From the NCBI GenBank assembly GCA_009693435.1, contig SHXF01000019.1:1-53367 (forward strand): a stretch of 53,367 nt of DNA. The letters run 5' to 3'. The notes below the pieces were generated by a model. That model was given only the letters and a program-made list of their open reading frames with translations, ran no database searches and was not told the DNA's origin. Position 1 is the stretch's first letter, and each line of letters starts with the position of its first letter. The DNA is from Betaproteobacteria bacterium (GTDB lineage Bacteria; Pseudomonadota; Gammaproteobacteria; Burkholderiales; SG8-39). Positions 34,701 through 43,570 of the stretch are shown here, in pieces. A program made the position numbers and the translations under genes.

Positions 34701-34916
34701 CTGGGCGTGCTGCCGCTCGCCATCGCCACCGGCGCCGGGGCGGCGGCGCGGCGTTCCATGGGCACGGGCGTGTTGGGCGGCATGCTGGCAGCCACTTTTA
34801 TTGCCACCTTGTTCGTGCCGCTGTTTTTCGAGCTGCTGTCGCGGCGCAAGGCGCGCCGTGACGCGGCCGCGGCCGCGGCCGAAGCGGCGGCAGCAAAATC
34901 GGGAGACCTCGCGTGA
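31776..34916 (+). CDS. RND multidrug efflux pump, inner-membrane HAE-1 type (AcrB/MexB family)
   Basis: 1046 residues, full length. It starts MSRFFIGRPIFSAVIAIIIT. The proton-relay aspartates D408-D409 lie in TM4 (GIVVDDAIVVLENVERLM), with a conserved Lys expected in TM10. The large periplasmic loops contain the Phe-rich substrate region. It exports hydrophobic compounds as a trimer driven by protons. The stop overlaps the GTG of the outer-membrane gene (GTGA), indicating translational coupling. Confidence 0.96.
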   Translation: MSRFFIGRPIFSAVIAIIITLAGLIASQVLPIAQYPEIAPPTVTITATYPGASAETLARTVAAPIEEQLSGVEGLLYFNSSSSSNGTLTITLTFEVGSDINNATINTNNRVQIALPRLPEEVRRTGVLVQKRSLDILLVASLTSSDPRYDTLYLSNYATLNVLDVLKRVPGVADSSIFGARDYSMRVWLKPDRMAQLGITTTDIANALRAQNAQFAAGRIGQEPASSDQSIVYTVTARGRLAEPEEFGQVILRASGPGGVLRLKDVARIELGAQNYDAYTMVDGKPTIGIGVFLQSGANALAVADAVRATLSDMSRSFPAGVEYLIPFDTTRFIQASIKEVIKTLLEAALLVILVVFVFLQSWRATIIPVIAVPVSLIGAFAGLYAFGFSINTLTLFAIVLATGIVVDDAIVVLENVERLMAERGLSPREASIESMREVTGAIIAIELVLCSVFIPVAFLGGIAGQLYKQFAVTIVTSVIISGVVALTLTPALCALLLKPSHAESRLFRPFNRSFAWITGVYSNGVRWVLRHALIGIAAFIGVLALVGWMIKTVPGSFVPAEDQGYIFGSVIMPDGATLARTGRVGAAVQEALNKHPAVDHVLLINGFDLIGGGNKTNAATLFITLKPWEDREATAEQLTRFVFAQGAGIRDGVVISFNPSPIRGLGTSGGFELFVQNRASGDPRDLAPVIQQFAAELRKRPELQGINTFFRPTVPQLFVDVDREKAIALGVPITDVFDALQSMMGALYVNDFNRSGRTYRVQIQAENTYRSRPEDLGNIYVRSAASGEMVQLKTLIRVQGVVGPDQLDRFNGFVSGKVIGSGVSGVSSGQTIAIVEEVAAKVLPAGYSLAWTGAAFQEKRTGRASIFAFIFAVVMVFLILSANYERWSLPAAVLLSVPFALLGALLAVVFRGFTNDIYFQIGLVTLIGLAAKNAILIVEFAAQNQAQGMSPWDAAMVAARQRFRPIVMTSLAFVLGVLPLAIATGAGAAARRSMGTGVLGGMLAATFIATLFVPLFFELLSRRKARRDAAAAAAEAAAAKSGDLA

Positions 34917-36337
34917 ATGCGCGGCTTTCCCGAGTGACGCTTGCCGGCGTGCTGATCGTAGTCACCCTTGCCGCAGGTTGCACCCTGGTCGGGCCCGATT
35001 ACCGGCGGCCCGCTGTGGCCCTGCCCGGCGCATTTACGCCCGCATCTGCCTCTGTTGGCGACGCGACCGCCGCAACCGTTGCCGAGGCCTGGTGGCGGCT
35101 CTACGGCGATGAGAGGCTGAATGAAATGGTGGCGAGCGCACTCGAGCGCAACACCGACATGCAGCTGGCTGCCGCGCGCATCGAGGAAGCCGATGCCAAT
35201 CTGCGCGAAGTGGATGCCGCCTTTCTGCCGCAAATCGACCTGGCGGGAAACGCCGGCAGAAATCGCGTCTCGACTAGCGGAGCCGTTCCCATTCCTGGCG
35301 GCATTCCGATATTGCGGAACAATGTTCGCCTCACCGCGCAGACGTCATTCGAAATCGACTTCTGGGGAAAATTGCGGCGCGTCGTCGAGGCAGCGCGCGC
35401 CTCGGCACTGGGCACGCGCTATGCCAGGGACGTGGTCACACTGTCTCTCGCAGGCCTTACCGCTCAGGCCTATTTCTCCTTGCGCTCCCTCGATGCACAG
35501 ATTGCCGTGACGCGCGACAGTCTGGCCAGCCGCAACGAGACGCTGCAAGTGGTGCGCAGCCGCGCAGCCGGCGGGATTGCCTCCGACCTCGAAGTGCATC
35601 AGTCCGAAGTGGCGCGCGCCGACGCCTCGGCGCAATTGAAGGAACTGCAACGACAGCGCTATCTGGTCGAACACCAACTGGGCACGCTTACCGGGCGGCT
35701 CGACCTCGCCTTGCCGGCAGGGGACCTGATGCGCCTGCCCATCCCGCCGGTGCCCCCCGCCGGCCTGCCCTCCGCGCTTCTGGAGCGACGTCCGGACATT
35801 GCGCAGGCGGAACAGCAGTTGATCGCCGCCAACGCAGCCATCGGCGTTGCGCGAGCGGCGATGCTGCCGTCGATCTCGCTGACCGGAAACATGGGCGGCG
35901 AGAGCCGCGCGCTCAGCATGCTCCTGAATAACGGCTCACGCATCTGGACGCTGGGCTTTGGTCTCTCGCTTCCTATCTTCGACTGGGGACGGCTGGCAGC
36001 GCGTGCCGACGCCGCCGAGGCAAGAGAACATCAGTCGCTCGCCGGCTACCAGCGCGCCATCGAGAGCGCGTTTCGCGAGGTGGCGGACGCCCTGACCAAC
36101 ATCCAGCAGACGACCTCCTCCGAAGAAGACGTTCAGGCGCGCGCGACGGCGGCACGCAATGCGCTGCGGCTGGCGCGCCTGCGATACGAAGCCGGTTACT
36201 CCGGCTATCTGGAAGTGCTGGACGCCCAGCGCACCTCGAACGAGGCCGACATCGCCCTGGTGCGAAACCGCCAGACGCTGCTCTCGGCCAGTGTCGACCT
36301 GATGAAGGCGCTGGGCGGCGGCTGGTCGAAACCGTAG
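34913..36337 (+). CDS. RND outer-membrane channel lipoprotein (NodT/OprM family)
   Basis: 474 residues. A lipobox (VTLAAGC) is followed by the family start TLVGPDYRRPAVALP. The two OEP repeats contain the coiled-coil hairpins and the typical LLERRPDIAQAEQQLIAANAAIG-like segment at about 285-305. It forms the trimeric outer-membrane duct of the pump. The start codon is GTG at 34913, overlapping the pump stop by 4 nt; no in-frame ATG is closer. Confidence 0.95.
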   Translation: MNARLSRVTLAGVLIVVTLAAGCTLVGPDYRRPAVALPGAFTPASASVGDATAATVAEAWWRLYGDERLNEMVASALERNTDMQLAAARIEEADANLREVDAAFLPQIDLAGNAGRNRVSTSGAVPIPGGIPILRNNVRLTAQTSFEIDFWGKLRRVVEAARASALGTRYARDVVTLSLAGLTAQAYFSLRSLDAQIAVTRDSLASRNETLQVVRSRAAGGIASDLEVHQSEVARADASAQLKELQRQRYLVEHQLGTLTGRLDLALPAGDLMRLPIPPVPPAGLPSALLERRPDIAQAEQQLIAANAAIGVARAAMLPSISLTGNMGGESRALSMLLNNGSRIWTLGFGLSLPIFDWGRLAARADAAEAREHQSLAGYQRAIESAFREVADALTNIQQTTSSEEDVQARATAARNALRLARLRYEAGYSGYLEVLDAQRTSNEADIALVRNRQTLLSASVDLMKALGGGWSKP

Positions 36338-36525
36338 TCCCTGCGCAAGCAGGCGGGAACGCAAAGCCCGCCAATGCGCGGTTATACAAAAAATAGTCGT
36401 TGAATGGCCTGCAATAGGCCGCGCTTGCGGGTTGCCACCGAATAAAAGTTTGACTTTTCCGGCAGAACGCTATGCCCGGCCGCCCACCCGGCGGCGCATC
36501 GCCTCCCGCATCGGGCGATCGTGCT
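36338..36525. other. Convergent spacer between the efflux and ABC operons
   Basis: A 6-bp GC stem (ggcggg 36352-36357 / cccgcc 36367-36372) with a 9-nt loop follows the efflux operon, but no T-run follows it, so I do not call a terminator with confidence. Nothing else is recognised in this 188-bp stretch. Confidence 0.4.
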
Positions 36526-38589
36526 TCAGCCCGCCGGCGGGTCGGCGTAGAGCCAGCAGTGCACCTGTCTCGATTCGCCGATTGCCGTGGCGCCAGGATA
36601 ATGTGTCTTGCAGCGCGGCATGACATCCGGGCAGCGCGGATGGAAATGACAGCCGGACGGCGGATTCACCGACGAGGGCAACTCACCCTGGACGCGCAAT
36701 TCCGGCTCGCCCAATTCACCCGCGCCGCCGGCGACGGACCGATCCAGGCCATGGGCCTCGATTCTAGGCACGGCCGCAAGCAACGCCCGGGTGTAGGGAT
36801 GTTTCGGCGCCCCCAGCACCTCGGCAACGCTGCCTCGTTCGACGATACGGCCGAGATACATCACCGCCACCTGGTGCGCCAGGTACGCCACCACCGCGAT
36901 GTTATGCGTGATGAACAGGTAGGAGAGCCCGAGTTCCTGTTGCAGGCGCTTCATCAGGTTCAGGATCTGCGCCTGCACCGACACATCGAGCGCGCTCGTG
37001 GGCTCGTCGCAGATGATCAGTTTCGGGTTCACCGCGAGCGCGCGCGCAATCGCGACACGCTGGCGCTGACCGCCCGAGAATTCATGGGGATAACGGTCGC
37101 GCGCCTCCGCCGGCAATCCCACTTGCGCCAGCAATTCGATGACGCGTTGTTCGCGCTTCCCCTGGTCGGGCTCCACGCCGAGTGCGGCCATGCCTTCGGC
37201 GAGAATGTCCGCGACCCGCATGCGCGGATTGAGCGAGGCATAGGGGTCCTGGAACACGATCTGGAACGCGCCGCGCCGCTTTCGCAGCGCTGCCCCGGAG
37301 AGCTTCACCAGATCCGCGCCTTCGAACACCACCGAACCCGCGGTCGGGCGGATCAGCTGCAATATGGCCTTGCCGACCGTGGTCTTGCCGCAACCCGATT
37401 CACCGACCAGCGCCAGCGTCCGCCCGGGCGCGATGGCCAGCGACACGCCATCCACCGCCTTGACACTGCCCACGGTGCGGCGAAGCACGCCTTTGCGAAT
37501 GGGGAAATGCACCTTGAGGTCGCTTACCTCGAGAAGCGCTCCCAGGGAGCTTCCATCGGGGGCGGCCGTCTCCCCGGAGGCGGAACCCGGCTGGTCCGCG
37601 CCCCGGGCCGCAGCGTCGCGTTGCTCTTCAACCAGATGACAGCGCACCCGGTGCAGCGGTGAAACCGCCGTCATGCCGGGTACTTCCACGTGGCAGCGAT
37701 CGAACGCGAAATCGCAGCGGTCGGCAAAGCGGCAGCCGGCAAATGTCTGGGTCAGCGCCGGCACTTGCCCGGGAATGACGGCCAGTGCCCCGCCGCGCTT
37801 CGACAAGTCCGGCAATGCGGCGAACAGCTTGCGCGAATAGGGATGGCGGGGGACGGCGAAGAAATCATCGCGCTCGGCCACTTCGACGAGCTGCCCGGCG
37901 TACATCACCGCCACCTGGTGCGCCATCTGCGCCACGATCCCCAGATCATGGGTGATCAGGAGAATCGACATGCCCTTGTCGCGTTGCAGCCGTCGCAACA
38001 ATTCGAGCACCTGCGCCTGTATCGTGACATCCAGCGCGGTCGTCGGCTCGTCGGCGACCAGCAGATCCGGTTCCGCCGCGAGCGCCATCGCGATCATGAC
38101 GCGCTGCTTCAGTCCGCCCGAAAGCTGGAACGGATACTGTCCGATGCGATGCTCAGGATCCGGGATGCCCACGGCGTCTATGAGCTCGCGCACCCGTCGG
38201 TCAGCGGCCGCACCCTGTGCGATGTCGTGGCGCTCCAGCACTTCGCGTATCTGCTCGCCGACCGTCATGACCGGATTGAGGCTGGTCGCGGGCTCCTGGA
38301 AAATCATCGCAATGCGCCGGCCGCGCACGTTGCGCATCGCCGCTTCGGGCAGGGCAAGCAGTTCCAGTTCATTCAGCGCCACTGAACCGGCCACGACGCT
38401 GCCCGATTCGGGCAACAGTCTCAGTATGGACAGCGCGGTCATCGATTTGCCGCATCCGGATTCGCCGACGATGGCGAATGTCTCGCCGCGGCTGATGTGC
38501 AGTTCGATGTCATCGATGGCGCGCACCGTGGCGACGCTACCCTCCAGTTCCGTCTTGAGGCCGGCGACGTGAAAGAACGGATCGCCCAT
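36526..38589 (-). CDS. Peptide/opine-type ABC transporter, double ATPase (DppD-DppF fused)
   Basis: 687 residues with two complete ATPase halves. The first (about 1-320) has GESGCGKS, signature LSGGLKQR and LLVADEPTTALDV. The second (about 350-687) has GESGCGKTT, FSGGQRQR and LIICDEPTSALDV. Each half ends in the Cys-rich oligopeptide-type tail (CRFADRCDF... and CHFHPRCPDV...). This is the YejF-like single-chain arrangement. It energises uptake through the two permeases upstream. The ATG at 38589 shares one base with the permease stop. Confidence 0.95.
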   Translation of the reverse strand: MGDPFFHVAGLKTELEGSVATVRAIDDIELHISRGETFAIVGESGCGKSMTALSILRLLPESGSVVAGSVALNELELLALPEAAMRNVRGRRIAMIFQEPATSLNPVMTVGEQIREVLERHDIAQGAAADRRVRELIDAVGIPDPEHRIGQYPFQLSGGLKQRVMIAMALAAEPDLLVADEPTTALDVTIQAQVLELLRRLQRDKGMSILLITHDLGIVAQMAHQVAVMYAGQLVEVAERDDFFAVPRHPYSRKLFAALPDLSKRGGALAVIPGQVPALTQTFAGCRFADRCDFAFDRCHVEVPGMTAVSPLHRVRCHLVEEQRDAAARGADQPGSASGETAAPDGSSLGALLEVSDLKVHFPIRKGVLRRTVGSVKAVDGVSLAIAPGRTLALVGESGCGKTTVGKAILQLIRPTAGSVVFEGADLVKLSGAALRKRRGAFQIVFQDPYASLNPRMRVADILAEGMAALGVEPDQGKREQRVIELLAQVGLPAEARDRYPHEFSGGQRQRVAIARALAVNPKLIICDEPTSALDVSVQAQILNLMKRLQQELGLSYLFITHNIAVVAYLAHQVAVMYLGRIVERGSVAEVLGAPKHPYTRALLAAVPRIEAHGLDRSVAGGAGELGEPELRVQGELPSSVNPPSGCHFHPRCPDVMPRCKTHYPGATAIGESRQVHCWLYADPPAG

Positions 38590-40199
38590 CAGCTGGCTCC
38601 CGCGCCAGTGCGCGCCCCGACAGGCGGAACGCCGCGGCGCGCCCTGACAGGCGGAGCGGCGCGGCGCGCCTCTGCGAGCGGCCCACCCGCGTTCGCATCG
38701 CCCCGCCGCGGACCGGAACGCGCTCTGATGCGCACCCGGGGATCGAACGCATCGCGCACGGCATCGGCAAACAGGTTCGCGGCCAGCACCAGCGCAAACA
38801 TGAAGGCGAACGCAGAAAACAGCGCCCACCAGACCATGGGTTCGCGTGACATTTCAAGGCGCGCCGCATTGATCATGGTGCCGAAGCTGATCATGGTCGG
38901 GTCAACGCCGACCCCGACGTAGGAAAGGACCGCTTCGGCCAGTACCAGGCTGCTGAAATCCATGACCAGCGCGATCAGCACCAGGTGCATTACGTTGGGC
39001 AGGATGTGGCGCGCAATGATGCGTCCGCCACCGACGCCGAAGGCCTGCGCCGCCTGGATGTATTCGAGTTCGCGCAATTTGAGCGTTTCGCCGCGCAAGA
39101 GGCGCGCCAGGCCGGTCCAGCTCGTGAGACCCAGGATCACGCAAAGAAACAGCAGGCGCAGGTCGGCGCGCTGCGCCGTAGTGGGAAACAACTCCGGATG
39201 GCCGTCTATATACACCTGCATGATCAGCACCGCCGCGGCAATCAGCAGCACGCCGGGGATGGAGTTGAGCGTGGTGTAGAGGTACTGGATCACGTCATCC
39301 ACCCAGCCGCGCAGGTAGCCCGCCATGATGCCGAGCAGCACCGCCAGAGGCAGAAGCACCAGGGTGGTCAGGGTGCCGATGACGAGGCCGGTGCGTATGC
39401 TCTTCAGCGACAGGTAGAGCACGTCCTGCCCCACTTTGTCGGTGCCGAGAACGTGGTAGTGCGCCCCCAGCGTCACCACCGGACCGGCCAGCGCCATCAC
39501 GGCGCCACAGGCAAGCAGGATGACGTTCCATGGCACATCGGTCCTGCCCTGCCAGATGGCGCGCCAGGCGACGCCGGCGCGAACGCCGCCCTGCCGCGCA
39601 AGGGATACGGCGATCGCACCGGCCAGAACCCACCAGAGCAGAAAGGCACCCGCAAAGCCCCGTAGGCATCGGATGAGTACGTCCAGGCCGCGCGACGCTT
39701 CGCTGGCGAGGTGGGCGCCACCGTATTTCAGCCTGGCGAACTCCCGCGTCTGCTTGCCGTCCGCGAGCTCGACCGTTTCGCGCGAGTACGCACGCGTGGC
39801 GAACGGCGCGGAATAGGTGCGCTCGGCGCTGGCGCGCAGCGGCGCGGCCACCAGGTCGAGCAGCGACAGGACTTCGCCGCCATGAACGATTTTGCCCTTT
39901 GCATCCTTCGTCTCCAGGGCCGGACGGAAGTGCCACGAATCGAGCACGCCGACCACGACGAAGGCGCAGAGCACCACCAGCGCGGCCATGCCGCTGCGGC
40001 TGTGCGCCACGCGCCGCCAGGGCGCGCGCAGATGCTCCCGGCGGGAGGTGTACCAGGCTGCACACGCGACGACCGCGATCAGCAGGTAGACAAGGACGTC
40101 GGTCCAGAGCGCCACCGGCAGGCCGCCTCCCAGCGACCACAGCAGCGCCGCCGCGGCGAGCGGCACGAGCAGCAAACCGGCAAACGCGAAGGCCATCAT
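38589..40199 (-). CDS. Peptide/opine-type ABC transporter permease (DppC/YejE-like)
   Basis: 536 residues, larger than the usual 300. The N-terminal third adds several membrane helices and a periplasmic segment (about 90-200, including SWHFRPALETKDAKGKIVHG), as in YejE-like permeases. The transport domain has HVLGTDKVGQDVL, IMAGYLRGWVDDV and the EAA loop EYIQAAQAFGVGGGRIIARH. The tail after VRIRARSG is Arg/Pro/Ala-rich and is encoded by a 27-bp tandem repeat. ATG 40199 overlaps the stop of the upstream permease (ATGA). Confidence 0.93.
   Translation of the reverse strand: MMAFAFAGLLLVPLAAAALLWSLGGGLPVALWTDVLVYLLIAVVACAAWYTSRREHLRAPWRRVAHSRSGMAALVVLCAFVVVGVLDSWHFRPALETKDAKGKIVHGGEVLSLLDLVAAPLRASAERTYSAPFATRAYSRETVELADGKQTREFARLKYGGAHLASEASRGLDVLIRCLRGFAGAFLLWWVLAGAIAVSLARQGGVRAGVAWRAIWQGRTDVPWNVILLACGAVMALAGPVVTLGAHYHVLGTDKVGQDVLYLSLKSIRTGLVIGTLTTLVLLPLAVLLGIMAGYLRGWVDDVIQYLYTTLNSIPGVLLIAAAVLIMQVYIDGHPELFPTTAQRADLRLLFLCVILGLTSWTGLARLLRGETLKLRELEYIQAAQAFGVGGGRIIARHILPNVMHLVLIALVMDFSSLVLAEAVLSYVGVGVDPTMISFGTMINAARLEMSREPMVWWALFSAFAFMFALVLAANLFADAVRDAFDPRVRIRARSGPRRGDANAGGPLAEARRAAPPVRARRGVPPVGARTGAGAS
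38611..38664. repeat. 27-bp tandem duplication encoding the permease C-terminal tail
   Basis: Two adjacent 27-bp units (38611-38637, 38638-38664), each of the form cgcgccc-gacaggcgga-gcgg with four or fewer differences, and a decayed third unit after them. In frame they give nine-residue repeats rich in Arg, Pro, Val and Ala at the cytoplasmic end of the permease, next to the ATPase start. Confidence 0.8.
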
Positions 40200-41173
40200 T
40201 CCAGCCGCACCCGCGGATCGACCAGCGTGTAGGAAATGTCGGTGAGGATCAGGCCCACGATGTACAGCACCGAGCCCAGATACACCATGGCGCGCACGAC
40301 GCCGAAATCCTGCCCCTGGATCGCGTCTATGGTGTAACTCCCCAGACCCGGTATGCCGAAGAAGGATTCGGAAATGAGGCTGCCCATGAACAACAGCGGT
40401 ATTACCGCCACCACGCCGGTGAGGATGGGAATCATGGCGTTCTTCAGCACGTGGCGAAACAGCACCGTCGTTTCCGCCAGTCCCTTGGCGCGGGCGGTGC
40501 GCACGTAGTCCTTGCCGATCTCTTCCAGAAAAATCGTGCGGTACCAGCGGCTCCCCGAGCCGACTCCTCCTATCACGCCGATCAGCATCGGCAGGACCAG
40601 GAATTTTGCGGCATCGACACTTGCTTCGAAGCCGGAGATGGGCACGAGGTGCCACAGCTTGCTCACCAGGTATTGCCCGCCGATGATGTAGAAGAGGCCC
40701 GATACGGACATCATCGCCACGCACAGCACCACACCCCACAGATCGAGGTAAGTGGCGCGAAAGAACGCCATCAGCATCGCAAACACCACGTTGACCAGCA
40801 GGCCGATGACGAACACCGGGAGCGCCAGCGCAAGGCTCGGCCCCATGCGCGTGAGGATCTCGTTGGCGATGCTGCGGCCGTCGTCGGCGTTGCCGAAATC
40901 GAAGGCAAACAGCTTGACGGACTTCTGGAAAAAGATCGTCTCGGTGAGTTTGTCGCCCCCCTGGGCGGCGTCGTTGAACAGCATCGGCCGGTCGTAGCCG
41001 CGCTCTGCCTTCCACTTCTGAATCACATCGGGGGTGACGCGCTTCGCGCCGAGTTGCATGCGCGCCATGTCGTCGGGTGTGTTGACGACGAAGAACAGCA
41101 GGAAAGTGACCAGGTTGACGCCGACCAGAATGGGAATGGCGTACAGCACCCGCCTGATGATGTAGGCAATCAT
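40196..41173 (-). CDS. Peptide/opine-type ABC transporter permease (DppB/YejB-like)
   Basis: 325 residues. It starts MIAYIIRRVLYAIPILVGVN, the typical DppB N-terminus, and carries the EAA loop DYVRTARAKGLAETTVLFRH. GSLISESFFGIPGLG is the conserved later segment. The periplasmic loop near 50-100 is longer than in DppB, as in YejB. It begins 7 bp after the binding-protein stop and overlaps the next permease by 4 nt. Confidence 0.95.
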   Translation of the reverse strand: MIAYIIRRVLYAIPILVGVNLVTFLLFFVVNTPDDMARMQLGAKRVTPDVIQKWKAERGYDRPMLFNDAAQGGDKLTETIFFQKSVKLFAFDFGNADDGRSIANEILTRMGPSLALALPVFVIGLLVNVVFAMLMAFFRATYLDLWGVVLCVAMMSVSGLFYIIGGQYLVSKLWHLVPISGFEASVDAAKFLVLPMLIGVIGGVGSGSRWYRTIFLEEIGKDYVRTARAKGLAETTVLFRHVLKNAMIPILTGVVAVIPLLFMGSLISESFFGIPGLGSYTIDAIQGQDFGVVRAMVYLGSVLYIVGLILTDISYTLVDPRVRLE

Positions 41174-41180
41174 CCCATGC

Positions 41181-43421
41181 TCATTTGCGGTTGCCCGCCG
41201 CTGCCGCGGACAGGCTGGGGCCGGTGGCTGCGCTGTCCAGCGCAGCCATGCGCTCGCGCCGCCGGTAACTGCGAATCGCGGGCAGGGTCGCCAGCACCAG
41301 CAGGGCGAGGCCCAGCAGCGGCGGCCACCAGAGCGGACGATTCCATTCGGCACGCCTGGCGGCGCGGGTGGCCGTGTCGACACGATGGAACTTGAGCCCG
41401 TTGCGAGCCATGTTGTTCGGCTTGACGTTTTTCAGCCACACATGCGACAGGCCATAGTCCTTCGGATGGTATCCCCAGACCCACGGCGCATCCAGCCTCG
41501 CGATAGTCACCATGCGGTCGATGACCGCCTGGCGTTCCGCGCCGTTCGGCATGTTCTTCATCTGTTCGAACAGCAGGTCGTATTGCGGATTCTGGTAGTT
41601 GGCGGCGTTCTCGCCCTGCGTCTTGGCCCGGCTCTGCGGTCCGTTCAGCAGGAACATGAAGTTCTCGGGATCGGGATAGTCCGCGTTCCAGCCGAGAAAA
41701 AACGTCTGGGTATTGCCCGCGCGGATTTTTTCCTGGAAGCGATTCCAGTCGGTTGCGCGGATCTCGAGCTGTATGTTGAGCTTGCCGAACTGCCGCCGGT
41801 ACCAGTCCAGGCGCGCTTTGTCGCCGGGTCCGCGATTGACGGTATCGAGATAGATGACGAGCGGCTGTCCGCTGGCCGCATCGCGCCCGCCTGCGTAACC
41901 GGCTTCGGCCAGCAACTTCTGCGCTGCCTCGATCGGTTTGCGCCGCAATTTGCCGTCCACCCAGTCGTAGACCACGGGGTTCACGCCTTCGGCGTCCTCG
42001 CGGTAGCCGAAGATCCCCGGCGGCAGCGGTCCCATGCCGGCGATGCCTCGACCGTTGGCAAAGATCGATATGAACTCCTCCCAGTCGACCGCAATCGAAA
42101 TCGCCTGGCGCAGCTTTTTCGCGCGCTCGGACAATCCCCCAACCTGCGGATCGAGAAAATTGAAGGCAAGGTAGTACGTGCTCGTGCCAACCGAGGTGCG
42201 AAGGCGGATGCCTTTGTCTTCCATCTCCTGGGACAACTGCGCCTGACCCTCGAAGTTCAGCTGCACCGCCTGGTCGAAATTGTCGGAACTGATGCCCGAC
42301 TGGTCGTAGTAGCCCTGCATGAACTTGTTCCAGTACGGGATGCCTTCCTTTTCCCGGCTGAAGACGATGCGGTCTATGAACGGGCCGATCTTCCCTGCAT
42401 CCTCCAGCAGCCCGGCTTCACGGTCCCCGGGGGCGCCGTCCGCGGGATAGGCTTCGCCGCGAAAATTCGGATTACGGTCCAGCACCATGCGCGCATTGGG
42501 ATTGTTCTCGGCGAGCATGTAGGCGCCGGTGCCCACGGGATACCAGTCGAGCGTGATGTTGCGGCCTTCGTTCATGCCGCGCTGCGCGTGGAACTGTTCC
42601 GCCTCGTGCGGCATGGGCGCAAGAAACGGCGTGGCCAGCCAGTAAAGGAACTGCGGATACTTGCCCTTGATGCGCACGCGGTAGGTGTGCCGGTCCAGCA
42701 CCGTCACGCCATCCATGTCGAAACGGCGAAGATCCAGCCAGGGCAATCCCCGGTCGGCCGCGCCGAATTTCGACTGATGCTCGGCAACCATCCGCTGATT
42801 CTCGGCCTTGAGCGTTTCCGCCAGTTCCTTGAGGCCGACGATGTACTCGCTCATGTGACCGAAGATGGGCGACGCGAGCCGCGGGTGGGCGAGGCGCTTG
42901 ATCTGATAAACATAGTCGTGCGCGGTCAGCTCGCGCGTCCCGGTGCGGGGAAAATCCGAAAGCGAAAACTTTTCGCGAATTTCCCGCTCGCCCATGGCGA
43001 GATAAACCGGCTTGCCCGAAGCGTCGCCGGCAAAAGCGGGATGCGGCTGATACAGGATGCCCGGTCGTATCCTGATCTCGTATTCGCTGTACGCGACCTG
43101 CGCCGCGGGCGCCTGTTCGCCGAGCACCTTGCCGTCCGCGCCGTAGTAGCGCGCCTTCGGCATGGTTTCGGCGGTGAGCGTCGTCAGCTCGTACGGGCGA
43201 CGAAGGTAGTGGTACTGCAGCGGCGGTTCGTAGATCTGCCAGATGAAATCCCACTCGTCCGAGGTGTAGGAGCGAGCCGGGTCCAGTGTCTTGGGACGCT
43301 CGGTAAAGGACGAGTAAAGAATGTTCTTGCCGCGATCGGCCGCGGGGTAGGGGTCGTTCCATACCTGACCGCATCCGGCGAAGCCGAGTGCTAGCAGAAC
43401 GATCAATGGGATGAGGCGCAT
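41181..43421 (-). CDS. Peptide/opine-type extracellular solute-binding protein (SBP family 5)
   Basis: 746 residues, long for this family (about 500-600). A lipobox (LALGFAGC) makes it a lipoprotein. Family 5 features: FTERPKTLDPARSYTSDEW near 39-57, YPVGTGAYML, and a long domain with QAISIAVDWEEFI. An additional hydrophobic helix near the C-terminus (WWPPLLGLALLVLATLPAIR) followed by RRRER suggests a second membrane anchor. It is the first gene of the four-gene importer operon. The family is certain; the ligand (peptide, microcin-like or opine) is not. Confidence 0.92.
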   Translation of the reverse strand: MRLIPLIVLLALGFAGCGQVWNDPYPAADRGKNILYSSFTERPKTLDPARSYTSDEWDFIWQIYEPPLQYHYLRRPYELTTLTAETMPKARYYGADGKVLGEQAPAAQVAYSEYEIRIRPGILYQPHPAFAGDASGKPVYLAMGEREIREKFSLSDFPRTGTRELTAHDYVYQIKRLAHPRLASPIFGHMSEYIVGLKELAETLKAENQRMVAEHQSKFGAADRGLPWLDLRRFDMDGVTVLDRHTYRVRIKGKYPQFLYWLATPFLAPMPHEAEQFHAQRGMNEGRNITLDWYPVGTGAYMLAENNPNARMVLDRNPNFRGEAYPADGAPGDREAGLLEDAGKIGPFIDRIVFSREKEGIPYWNKFMQGYYDQSGISSDNFDQAVQLNFEGQAQLSQEMEDKGIRLRTSVGTSTYYLAFNFLDPQVGGLSERAKKLRQAISIAVDWEEFISIFANGRGIAGMGPLPPGIFGYREDAEGVNPVVYDWVDGKLRRKPIEAAQKLLAEAGYAGGRDAASGQPLVIYLDTVNRGPGDKARLDWYRRQFGKLNIQLEIRATDWNRFQEKIRAGNTQTFFLGWNADYPDPENFMFLLNGPQSRAKTQGENAANYQNPQYDLLFEQMKNMPNGAERQAVIDRMVTIARLDAPWVWGYHPKDYGLSHVWLKNVKPNNMARNGLKFHRVDTATRAARRAEWNRPLWWPPLLGLALLVLATLPAIRSYRRRERMAALDSAATGPSLSAAAAGNRK

Positions 43422-43481
43422 GGCGGCAAAGTGTAGCCCAACGGTACGACAGCGTCACCCTTAGCGCGCGGTCCCATCGGC

Positions 43482-43487
43482 TATAAT
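43482..43487 (+). promoter_or_regulatory. Candidate -10 box of fabI
   Basis: A perfect TATAAT 84 bp upstream of the fabI start in the 149-bp divergent spacer. The -35 region is weak (ccttag at the right distance). Confidence 0.4.
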
Positions 43488-43570
43488 TCCCATGGTTCGC
43501 CGCCGCTGCGCGAAAGCGGTTCTCCCGCGTCGCCGCGAAGCATGCCGCGACGCTTACAACGAAGGTATTG

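Noticed and set aside
34913..36337. A resistance island around the RND operon
   Set aside because: The pump operon has no linked regulator, resistance gene or mobile element, and its base composition matches its neighbours; it looks chromosomal.
36352..36372. Intrinsic terminator after the RND operon
   Set aside because: A 6-bp GC stem is present but no T-run follows in either direction.
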